Shown: piece by piece, positions 53,307-60,364 of the stretch | Position numbering within the stretch: position 1 is the first letter of the stretch | Layout of the letters: every line of letters starts with the position of its first letter | Assembly: GCF_036621135.1 (NCBI RefSeq) | Contig: NZ_JAZIBG010000028.1 | Span: forward strand, 372,001 to 436,000 | Length of the DNA stretch: 64,000 bases | Direction of reading: 5' to 3' | Origin: Aquincola agrisoli | GTDB lineage: Bacteria; Pseudomonadota; Gammaproteobacteria; Burkholderiales; Burkholderiaceae_C | Position numbers and translations under genes: made by a program | Notes under the pieces: generated by a model | The model's database searches: none | What the model was told of the DNA's origin: nothing | What the model saw: the letters and a program-made list of their open reading frames with translations, nothing else

Positions 53307-54067
53307 GCCTTCTTGAAGTGAGCAACCTCGGCAAGTCGTTCGGCGGCAACCGCGCGGTGGACGGCGTGAGCTTCTCGCTGGCCAAGGGCGAGCTGCTGGC
53401 GCTGATCGGGCCCAACGGCGCCGGCAAGTCGACCACGTTCAACATGGTCAACGGGCAGTTGAAGGCCGACACCGGCTCGATCCTGCTCGAAGGCCAGGAG
53501 CTGATCGGCCGCAAGCCGCGCGACATCTGGCACAGGGGCGTGGGCCGCACCTTCCAGATCGCCGAGACCTTCGGCTCGCTGACGGTGGTCGAGAACGTGC
53601 AGATGGCGCTGATCTCGGCCGACAGCAAGCTCTTCTCGATGTTCCGCCGCGCCGCCGCGCACAAGCGCGACGAGGCGATGGCACTGCTGCAGCAGGTAGG
53701 CATGGCCGCGCAGGCCGACCGCCCCTGCAGCGTGCTGGCCTACGGCGACGTGAAGCGCGTGGAACTGGCCATCGCGATGGCCAACGCCCCCAAGCTGCTG
53801 CTGATGGACGAGCCCACCGCCGGCATGGCGCCGAAGGAGCGCAACGAGCTGATGGCGCTGACCAAGCGGCTGGTGATCGAGCGCGGCATCGCGGTGCTGT
53901 TCACCGAGCACAGCATGGACGTGGTGTTCGCCTACGCCGACCGCATGATCGTGCTCGCCCGCGGGCGGCTGATTGCAGAGGGCCAGCCGGCGGAGATCCG
54001 CGACCACCCCAAGGTGCAGGAGGTGTACTTCGGGACGGGGAAGACATTCGAGAAGGTGGCGGCGTGA
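53303..54067 (+). CDS. LivG-like ABC ATPase
   Basis: 254 residues. Walker A GPNGAGKS, Walker B LLLMDEPTAGMAP and the switch His (FTEHSMDVVF) are intact. The signature loop reads VLAYGDVKRVELAIAM in place of LSGGQ, acceptable for LivG homologues. GGAAGGAG precedes the ATG. Works with LivF and the fused permease. It is followed by a palindromic repeat rather than directly by livF. Confidence 0.92.
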   Translation: MSLLEVSNLGKSFGGNRAVDGVSFSLAKGELLALIGPNGAGKSTTFNMVNGQLKADTGSILLEGQELIGRKPRDIWHRGVGRTFQIAETFGSLTVVENVQMALISADSKLFSMFRRAAAHKRDEAMALLQQVGMAAQADRPCSVLAYGDVKRVELAIAMANAPKLLLMDEPTAGMAPKERNELMALTKRLVIERGIAVLFTEHSMDVVFAYADRMIVLARGRLIAEGQPAEIRDHPKVQEVYFGTGKTFEKVAA

Positions 54068-54124
54068 GTCGGTGCGGCTTTGCTGCTTGTTGCATGGGCT
54101 GGGCGGCGCGGCAGGCGGTGTCTG

Positions 54125-54362
54125 CTGCGGGGTGGGCGGGCTGGCTGGGGCGTGCGTGTGAGGCGCCGAGTAGCGCAGGGCGCCTGGGGTGCGCGCGCAG
54201 CGCGCTTCGTCATCTGACTGGCCGCAGCCTGTTTGAACGCAGCGAACGCAGTGAGCGAAGTGAGTTCTGCGGCCACCCCAGGCGACCGAGCAACGCAGGG
54301 CAGTCGGCGCTTTGCGCCGACCGCCTCGGTCGCACGCCCCAGGCAGCCCGCACACCCCGCAA
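54125..54362. repeat. Nested palindromic repeat element between livG and livF
   Basis: The 349-base gap between livG and livF holds a stack of inverted repeats: outer arms 54125-54156 and 54331-54362 (32 bases, three mismatches), then perfect pairs 54181-54191/54274-54284 (11 bases), 54220-54227/54267-54274 (8), 54282-54290/54325-54333 (9) and 54303-54310/54314-54321 (8, TTT loop). Inside lie three 9-base units, GAACGCAGC, GAACGCAGT and GAGCGAAGT (54235-54261). No open reading frame is convincing. It looks like an interspersed palindromic (REP/BIME-like) element of the kind recurrent in Burkholderiales. Confidence 0.75.
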
Positions 54363-54416
54363 GCCCTGCCCAACACAAGCAAAGCAGCAGACACCACCCC
54401 CACTGGAGCTACCCAT

Positions 54417-55145
54417 ATGAACCAGGTGCTGCTCGAAGCGCACGACCTCTGCGCCTGGTACGGCGCCGCGCAGATCCTCTACGACGTGGGCCTCGAGGTG
54501 CGACGCGGCGAGGTCGTCGCGCTGATGGGCCGCAACGGCGCCGGCAAGAGCACCACGCTGAAGGCGTTGATGGGCATGCTCGCCAAGCGCCGCGGCAGGA
54601 TCGCCTTCATGGGCAAGGACATCAGCCGCGCCCAGCCCTACGAGGTGGCACGGGCAGGCATGGGCTTCGTCCCGGAAGATCGCCGCGTGTTCGGCGACCT
54701 GAGCGTGCTGGAGAACTTCGAGGTCGGCCGCCAGCCGCCGCGCCGCTGGCCCGACGGCGCCGAAGCGCCGGTGTGGACGCCCGAGCGGCTCTTCAAGCTC
54801 TTCCCCAACCTCGGCGAGATGCCCGACCGCCCCGGCGGCCGCATGAGCGGCGGCGAGCAGCAAATGCTGACGGTGGCGCGCACGCTGATGGGCAACCCCT
54901 TCCTGGTGCTGCTCGACGAGCCGTCGGAGGGCGTTGCGCCCGTCATCGTCGAGCAGATGGCCCACATGATCCTGGCGCTGAAGACGCAGGGCGTGAGCAT
55001 CCTGCTGTCGGAACAGAACATGCATTTCGCCGAACTGGTCTCCGACCGCGCCTACGTGCTGGAAAAAGGCCAGATGCGCTTCAGCGGCAGCATGGCCGAG
55101 CTGGCGGCGAACGAAGAGGTGCGGCGGGCGTACCTGAGCGTCTGA
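54417..55145 (+). CDS. LivF-like ABC ATPase
   Basis: 242 residues from the ATG at 54417, with GGAG upstream. Walker A GRNGAGKS, signature MSGGEQQMLTVAR, Walker B LLDEPSEGVAP, switch region LSEQNMHFA. VPEDRRVFGDLSVLEN is typical of LivF. An earlier ATG in the frame falls within the repeat element and was rejected. Second ATPase of the importer. Confidence 0.93.
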   Translation: MNQVLLEAHDLCAWYGAAQILYDVGLEVRRGEVVALMGRNGAGKSTTLKALMGMLAKRRGRIAFMGKDISRAQPYEVARAGMGFVPEDRRVFGDLSVLENFEVGRQPPRRWPDGAEAPVWTPERLFKLFPNLGEMPDRPGGRMSGGEQQMLTVARTLMGNPFLVLLDEPSEGVAPVIVEQMAHMILALKTQGVSILLSEQNMHFAELVSDRAYVLEKGQMRFSGSMAELAANEEVRRAYLSV

Positions 55146-55176
55146 CCGCGGTCCCCTGCCTCACAGGAGCATTGCC

Positions 55177-55968
55177 ATGACCACCTCCCCCGCGACCGAA
55201 TCGTCCTCCCTTGCGTCGTCGGCCCTCGTGCCTTCCGCCGAATGCCGCACGGCGGCGCGCCGCCGCTTCCTGCTGCAGTCGTCCGCCGGGCTGCTGGCCT
55301 CGGCCGCCGCGCCTTGGACCTTCGCGGCCCCGCCGATCAAGCCCGACAGCAAGTCGGCGCTGATCGTCGTCGACGTGCAGAACTGCTTCGTGCCCGGCGG
55401 CACGCTGCCGGTGAAGGGCGGCGACGAGGTGGTGCCGGTCATCAACCGGATCGCGCCCGCGTTCGTCAACATCGTCGTCACGCAGGACTGGCACACGCCC
55501 GGCCACGCGTCGTTCGCCAGCAGCCACGGCGGCAAGAAGCCGTTCGAGACCACGGTGCTGAAGTACGGCGGCCAGGTGCTGTGGCCCGACCACTGCGTGC
55601 AGGGCACGGAAGACGCCGCGCTGCACAAGGGCCTGTTGCTGCCCACCGCGCAGCTCATCATCCGCAAGGGCTTCAACCAGGGCGTCGACAGCTACTCGGC
55701 CTTCGAGGAAGCCGACCGCAAGACCGTCACCGGCCTGGCGGGCTACCTGAAGGCCCGCGGCATCCAGACGGTGTACGTCACCGGGCTGGCGACCGACTTT
55801 TGCGTCGCCTGGACGGCGATGGACGCGCGCAAGGCCGGCTTCAACGCCTACGTGATCGAGGACGCCACGCGCGCCATCGACCTCAACGGCTCGCTGGCGG
55901 CGGCCTGGAAGCAGATGGCGGCCAAGGGCGTCAAGCGCATCCAGTCGGCCGACATCGCCGCCGCCTGA
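55177..55968 (+). CDS. pncA: Tat-exported nicotinamidase/pyrazinamidase
   Basis: 263 residues. A twin-arginine signal (RRRFLLQSSAGLLASAAAPWTFA, residues 28-50) precedes an isochorismatase-like nicotinamidase. Triad Asp66 (VVDVQNCF), Lys164 (IIRKGF) and Cys209 (TGLATDFCV), with metal ligands Asp104, His106 (QDWHTPGH) and His139. PncA normally works in the cytoplasm for NAD salvage; the Tat signal places this one in the periplasm, where it would turn external nicotinamide into nicotinate for import. CAGGAGC precedes the ATG. It lies between livF and nicA. Confidence 0.88.
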   Translation: MTTSPATESSSLASSALVPSAECRTAARRRFLLQSSAGLLASAAAPWTFAAPPIKPDSKSALIVVDVQNCFVPGGTLPVKGGDEVVPVINRIAPAFVNIVVTQDWHTPGHASFASSHGGKKPFETTVLKYGGQVLWPDHCVQGTEDAALHKGLLLPTAQLIIRKGFNQGVDSYSAFEEADRKTVTGLAGYLKARGIQTVYVTGLATDFCVAWTAMDARKAGFNAYVIEDATRAIDLNGSLAAAWKQMAAKGVKRIQSADIAAA

Positions 55969-55985
55969 CACGGGACTGCCGCCGC

Positions 55986-56531
55986 ATGCTGAAACCCGAC
56001 GCCGTCGCCGGGGCCGCACAAGCCGGGCCGCGCCCCGATGCGGGTGCGCTGCGGTTGACGGTCAACGGCACGCCGCGCGCGCTGCCCGTGCCGCGCCACG
56101 CACCGCTGCTGCAGGTGCTGCGCAACGACCTGCAGTTGAACGGTCCCAAGTACGGCTGCGGCCTGGGCCAGTGCGGCGCCTGCGCGGTGCTGGTCGATGG
56201 CCGCGTGGCGCGTTCGTGCTGCATCCCGGCCGGCGGCGTCGAGGGGCGCGCCGTCACCACGCTGGAAGGCCTGGGCAGCCGGGCGGCGCCGCACTGGGTG
56301 CAGCAGGCCTTCATCGACACGCAGGCCGCGCAGTGCGGCTACTGCCTCAACGGCATGGTGATGGCCACGGTGGCGCTGCTCACGCACTGCGGGCACCCGT
56401 CGGACGACGAGATCCGCGGCGCGCTGTCGCACCACCTGTGCCGCTGCGGCACGCACCTGGAAATCCTGGCGGCCGTGCACCGTGCGATCGCACTGCGCGA
56501 CGCTGCGGGCGAGCGGCCCGTCTCTGCATGA
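55986..56531 (+). CDS. nicA: Nicotinate dehydrogenase small subunit (2x[2Fe-2S], NicA-like)
   Basis: 181 residues. A plant-type [2Fe-2S] set (Cys58, 63, 66, 78; YGCGLGQCGACAVLVDG) and the xanthine-oxidase-type second set (Cys117, 120, 152, 154; CGYCLNG, LCRCG). Transfers electrons from the molybdenum subunit. The stop overlaps nicB by four bases (ATGA). This two-gene layout without a FAD subunit is that of P. putida NicAB; isoquinoline oxidoreductase is the main alternative family. Confidence 0.88.
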   Translation: MLKPDAVAGAAQAGPRPDAGALRLTVNGTPRALPVPRHAPLLQVLRNDLQLNGPKYGCGLGQCGACAVLVDGRVARSCCIPAGGVEGRAVTTLEGLGSRAAPHWVQQAFIDTQAAQCGYCLNGMVMATVALLTHCGHPSDDEIRGALSHHLCRCGTHLEILAAVHRAIALRDAAGERPVSA

Positions 56532-59500
56532 CCCGCGCCCGGCAGAACCAGCACCTCGACCGCGCCGGCTACCACGCCGCCCCGGGCGTGCTGCTCGTCA
56601 CCCGCGAGCCGCCCCCACCGGCGCCGCCCAGCCCCGGCCAGCCCGCCGCGGTGCCGGCCAACCCGGCCGAGGGCGTCGAGATCCTGATCGCGGTGTGGGA
56701 CGACGGCAGCGTGACCGCGCTGCACGGCCATGTCGACCTGGGCACCGGACTGCGCACCTCGCTGGCGCAACTGGCCGCCGAGGAGCTGGACGTGGCACTC
56801 GACCGCGTGACGATGGTGATGGGCAGCACCGGCAGCGCGCCCAACCAGGGCGCGACGATCGCCAGCGCCTCGATCCAGGTCCACGGCGCGCCGCTGCGGC
56901 AGGCGGCGGCCCAGGCCCGCGCCTGGCTCGTGCAGCAGGCGGCCGAGGCGGCGGCCCTGCCGGCAGACCGGGTGCGCGTCAACGACGGCACGGTGCGCTT
57001 CGAGGGGGCGGCGGGCGACACGGCCAGCCCTGCGCGCACGACGTACGGCGCGCTGCTGCAGGGCCGCCACGTCGAGCTGCTGCTGGCGCCCGGCAGCGTG
57101 CCGCTGAAACCCGCTGGCGAGCACCGCATCGTCGGCCAGCCGGTGGCGCGGGTCGACATCCCGGCCAAGGTCAGCGGCGAGCTGACGTTCGTGCACGACA
57201 TGCGCCTGCCCGGCATGCTGCACGGCCGGGTCGTGCGGCCGCCGTACGCCGGCATCGACGCGGGCGACTTCGTCGGCCGCACGCTGGAGGGCGTGGACGA
57301 GGCCTCGATCGCCCACCTCCCCGGCATCGTCGGGGTGGTCACGCAGGGCGACTTCGTCGGCATCGTCGCCGAGCGCGAGGACCAGGCCGAGGAGGCCATG
57401 CGCACGCTGCAGGTCCGCTGGAAGCCCTGGCCGGGCCTCGCGGGGCTCGACGACGTGGAGAACGCCGTGCGCAACAACCCCGCCACGCGGCGGCTGCTGC
57501 TGGAGCGCGGCGACGTGGAGGCCGGCATCGCCGGGGCCGCGCAACCGATGCCGCGCACCTACCTGTGGCCGTACCAGCTGCATGCGTCGATCGGACCGTC
57601 TTGCGCACTCGCCGACTGGCGCGACGGCGCGATCACCGTGTGGGCCGGCACGCAGAACCCGCACGTGCTGCGCGCCGACATCGCCAAGCTGATGGGCCTG
57701 CCCGACACCGCCGTGGACCTGGTGCGGATGGAGGCCGCCGGCTGCTACGGCCGCAACGGCGCCGACGACGTGGCTGCCGATGCGGCGCTGCTGTCGCGCG
57801 CGGTCGGCCGGCCGGTGCGCGTGCAGCTCACGCGGGAGCAGGAACACGCCTGGGAGCCCAAGGGCACCGCGCAGTTCATGCAGGTCGACGGCGGGCTGAA
57901 TGCCGACGGCTCGCCCGCGGCCTACGACTTCCAGACCTCGTACCCCTCGAACGGCGCGCCCACGCTGGCACTGCTGCTCACGCGCACGATCGAGCCGACC
58001 GCCACCGCCTACGAGATGGGCGACCGCACCGCGGTGCCGCCCTACGACTACGCGAACCTGCGCGTCGCCGCCAACGACATGGCGCCGATCCTGCGCGCCT
58101 CCTGGCTGCGGGGCGTGTCGGCGCTGCCCAACTCGTTCGCGCACGAGTCCTACGTCGACGAGCTGGCCACCGCGGCCGGCGTCGACCCGGTCGCGTACCG
58201 GCTGCGCTACCTGAAGGACGAACGCGCCGCCGAGCTGGTGCGCGCCACCGCCGACAAGGCCGGCTGGCTGCCGCACGCCGCGCCGCAGGGCCAGGCGCCG
58301 GTGGGCGACGTGCTGAAGGGCCAGGGCTTCGCGTACGCCCGCTACGTGCACAGCAAGTTCCCCGGCTTCGGCGCCGCCTGGGCCGCCTGGGTGGCCGACG
58401 TGGAGGTGAACCGCGTGACCGGCGAGGTGCACGTGAGCCGCGTCGTCGTCGGCCACGACGCCGGGATGATGGTCAACCCCGCCGGGGTGCAGCACCAGGT
58501 GCACGGCAACGTGCTGCAGACCACCAGCCGCGCGCTGAAGGAGCAGCTGCGCACCGAGCCGGCCGGCCCGAACCTCGGCGCCGTCGCCACGCGCGAATGG
58601 GGCAGCTACCCGATCCTCAGCTTCCGCGAAGTGCCGGTGGTCGAGGTGATGCTGATGCCACGGCCCGGCGAGGCGCCGCTGGGCGCCGGCGAATCGGCCT
58701 CGGTGCCGGGCACGGCGGCCATCGCGAACGCGATCTTCGACGCGACGGGCGTGCGTTTCCGCAACCCGCCGTTCACGCCGGAGGTGGTGCGCGCGGCGTT
58801 GGGGCAACGCCCTCTCCCTTCCAGCAGCCCTCACCCCGACCCTCTCCCGCAGGGAAAGGGAGCCGTCCAGCCTCGCCGCCGCAAAGGCCTGTGGGCCACG
58901 GCCGGCGCGCTCCTGGCCGGCATCGTCGGGCTCGGCGGTGCGGCACTGGGTTGGCGGCCCGTCATCGCCCCGATCACGCCCGGCAGCGGCCACGTCTACA
59001 CCGCCGAGACCATCGAACGCGGGCGCCTCGTCGCCGCGGCGGGCGACTGCATCGTGTGCCACACCGCACCGGGCGGCATGGCCAATGCGGGCGGCCGCGC
59101 GATGGCCACGCCCTTCGGCACCGTCTACACCACCAACCTCACGCCCGACGCCGACACCGGCATCGGCCGCTGGTCGTTCACCGCGTTCCAGCGGGCGATG
59201 CGCGAGGGCCTCTCGCGCGACGGCCGCCACCTGTACCCGGCCTTCCCGTACACCGCGTTCACACGCATGACGGACGACGACCTCACCGCGCTGTATGCCT
59301 ACCTGATGGCCCAGCCGGCCGTGCGCAGCGAGGTGCCGGCCACGGCGCTGTCGTTCCCGTTCGGCGTGCGCCCGCTGATGGCGTTGTGGAACGCGCTGTA
59401 CCTGCAGCCCGGCCCGCAGCCGACCGACCCGGCGCGCTCCGCGGCCTGGAACCGCGGCGCCTACCTCGTCGAAGGCGCCGGCCACTGCGGGGCCTGCCAC

Positions 59501-60151
59501 ACGCCTCGCAACGCCTTCGGCGCCGAACGCGGCGGGCCGGCCTACCTCTCGGGCGCGGTGGTCGACGGCTGGGAGGCCCCTTCGCTCACCGCGCAGGGCC
59601 GCAGGCCGCGGCCGTGGACCGAGGACGACTTCTACAGCTACCTGCGCCGCGGCTTCAGCCCGAACCACGGCGTGGCCAGCGGCCCGATGGCACCGGTGGT
59701 GCACGAGTTGCAGGCGCTGCCCGACGACGACGTGCGCGCGATGGCGACCTACCTGGCCTCGTTCAATGCGCCGGCGCTTGCATCGCCGTCCACCACCACG
59801 GCAACCGCCGCCCTGCTGCCCGGCGCCAGCCAGCGCCTCTTCGAAGGCGCCTGCGGCGCCTGCCACCACGACACGCCGGTGCCCGGCCAGTTCGGGCTCG
59901 ACCTGCCGCTCGCGCTGAACACCAACGTGCACAGCGACCGCCCCGACAACCTGCTGCGCACGATCCTCGACGGCCTGCAGCACCCGCCCACACGCGACGT
60001 GGGCTTCATGCCGGCCTTCCGCGATGCGCTGGACGACCGCCAGGTCGCCGAGATCGCGGCGTACATGCGCGCGCGCTACGCACCAGGGCGGCCCGCCTGG
60101 CGGAACCTCGAAGCCGAAGCCGCACGCCTGCGCACCCTGCCGGCGCACTGA
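56528..60151 (+). CDS. nicB: Nicotinate dehydrogenase large subunit: molybdopterin domain fused to tri-haem cytochrome c (NicB-like)
   Basis: 1207 residues. Residues about 45-765 are a xanthine-dehydrogenase-type molybdenum-binding subunit (GTQNPHVLRADIAKLMGLP; GAGESASVPGTAAIANA with Glu722 fitting the catalytic base). After a linker (about 768-785) a single membrane helix (about 787-810, WATAGALLAGIVGLGGAALGW) leads to a cytochrome part with CxxCH at Cys841, Cys987 and Cys1109. There is no N-terminal export signal, so the Mo domain is predicted cytoplasmic and the haems periplasmic. Hydroxylates nicotinate to 6-hydroxynicotinate, passing electrons to the respiratory chain. P. putida NicB has a similar fusion. 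Confidence 0.85.
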   Translation: MTRARQNQHLDRAGYHAAPGVLLVTREPPPPAPPSPGQPAAVPANPAEGVEILIAVWDDGSVTALHGHVDLGTGLRTSLAQLAAEELDVALDRVTMVMGSTGSAPNQGATIASASIQVHGAPLRQAAAQARAWLVQQAAEAAALPADRVRVNDGTVRFEGAAGDTASPARTTYGALLQGRHVELLLAPGSVPLKPAGEHRIVGQPVARVDIPAKVSGELTFVHDMRLPGMLHGRVVRPPYAGIDAGDFVGRTLEGVDEASIAHLPGIVGVVTQGDFVGIVAEREDQAEEAMRTLQVRWKPWPGLAGLDDVENAVRNNPATRRLLLERGDVEAGIAGAAQPMPRTYLWPYQLHASIGPSCALADWRDGAITVWAGTQNPHVLRADIAKLMGLPDTAVDLVRMEAAGCYGRNGADDVAADAALLSRAVGRPVRVQLTREQEHAWEPKGTAQFMQVDGGLNADGSPAAYDFQTSYPSNGAPTLALLLTRTIEPTATAYEMGDRTAVPPYDYANLRVAANDMAPILRASWLRGVSALPNSFAHESYVDELATAAGVDPVAYRLRYLKDERAAELVRATADKAGWLPHAAPQGQAPVGDVLKGQGFAYARYVHSKFPGFGAAWAAWVADVEVNRVTGEVHVSRVVVGHDAGMMVNPAGVQHQVHGNVLQTTSRALKEQLRTEPAGPNLGAVATREWGSYPILSFREVPVVEVMLMPRPGEAPLGAGESASVPGTAAIANAIFDATGVRFRNPPFTPEVVRAALGQRPLPSSSPHPDPLPQGKGAVQPRRRKGLWATAGALLAGIVGLGGAALGWRPVIAPITPGSGHVYTAETIERGRLVAAAGDCIVCHTAPGGMANAGGRAMATPFGTVYTTNLTPDADTGIGRWSFTAFQRAMREGLSRDGRHLYPAFPYTAFTRMTDDDLTALYAYLMAQPAVRSEVPATALSFPFGVRPLMALWNALYLQPGPQPTDPARSAAWNRGAYLVEGAGHCGACHTPRNAFGAERGGPAYLSGAVVDGWEAPSLTAQGRRPRPWTEDDFYSYLRRGFSPNHGVASGPMAPVVHELQALPDDDVRAMATYLASFNAPALASPSTTTATAALLPGASQRLFEGACGACHHDTPVPGQFGLDLPLALNTNVHSDRPDNLLRTILDGLQHPPTRDVGFMPAFRDALDDRQVAEIAAYMRARYAPGRPAWRNLEAEAARLRTLPAH
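58829..58860. repeat. Short hairpin-forming interspersed repeat in frame inside nicB
   Basis: CCCTCACCCCGACCCTCTCC and the following bases contain CCCTCTCCC (58840-58848) and GGGAAAGGG (58852-58860), an inverted repeat with one mismatch and a 3-base loop. In frame it reads PHPDPLPQGKG. This string resembles a repeat often translated in proteobacterial annotations as SPHPNPLPQGEG. It lies exactly in the linker between the Mo domain and the membrane helix, where it does not disturb a fold. Confidence 0.7.
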
Positions 60152-60248
60152 ACACCCCCCGCGCGCCCTTCATCGGCAAGCCCCGCACAGGGCGGCCGCC
60201 GCATGCGCGGACGGCGTGTTTCCAGTTCTTTTTCCCGGGGCATCCATC

Positions 60249-60286
60249 TTGCAACGCCGGTTTCCGTTCATGTAGTGTTCCCTACA
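60249..60286 (+). promoter_or_regulatory. Promoter with second TGTAG-N6-CTACA operator, upstream of the tannase-like gene
   Basis: TTGCAA (60249-60254) and TAGTGT (60273-60278), 18 bases apart, are a plausible promoter reading rightwards. TGTAG (60271-60275) and CTACA (60282-60286), with a 6-base spacer, form an inverted repeat overlapping the -10 box, as in the 46.1 kb promoter. The core is identical; the flanking bases pair less well here. Confidence 0.55.
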
Positions 60287-60364
60287 CGGAGATTCAGCGC
60301 GCACTCCATGAATGCAGCCCGCCGCGGCACCAGTGCCGCGCTTCTTCACCAGCAGGAGTACCAC

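Noticed and set aside
54235..54261. Three 9-base direct units looked at first like a tiny CRISPR or satellite
   Set aside because: Units are contiguous with no spacers and lie inside a larger palindromic element; no cas genes in the window.
56339..60148. 1269-residue open frame on the minus strand antisense to nicB
   Set aside because: His/Arg/Ala-rich low-complexity translation with no domain. It mirrors the codon bias of nicB, which has clear Mo and haem motifs; a GC-rich shadow frame.
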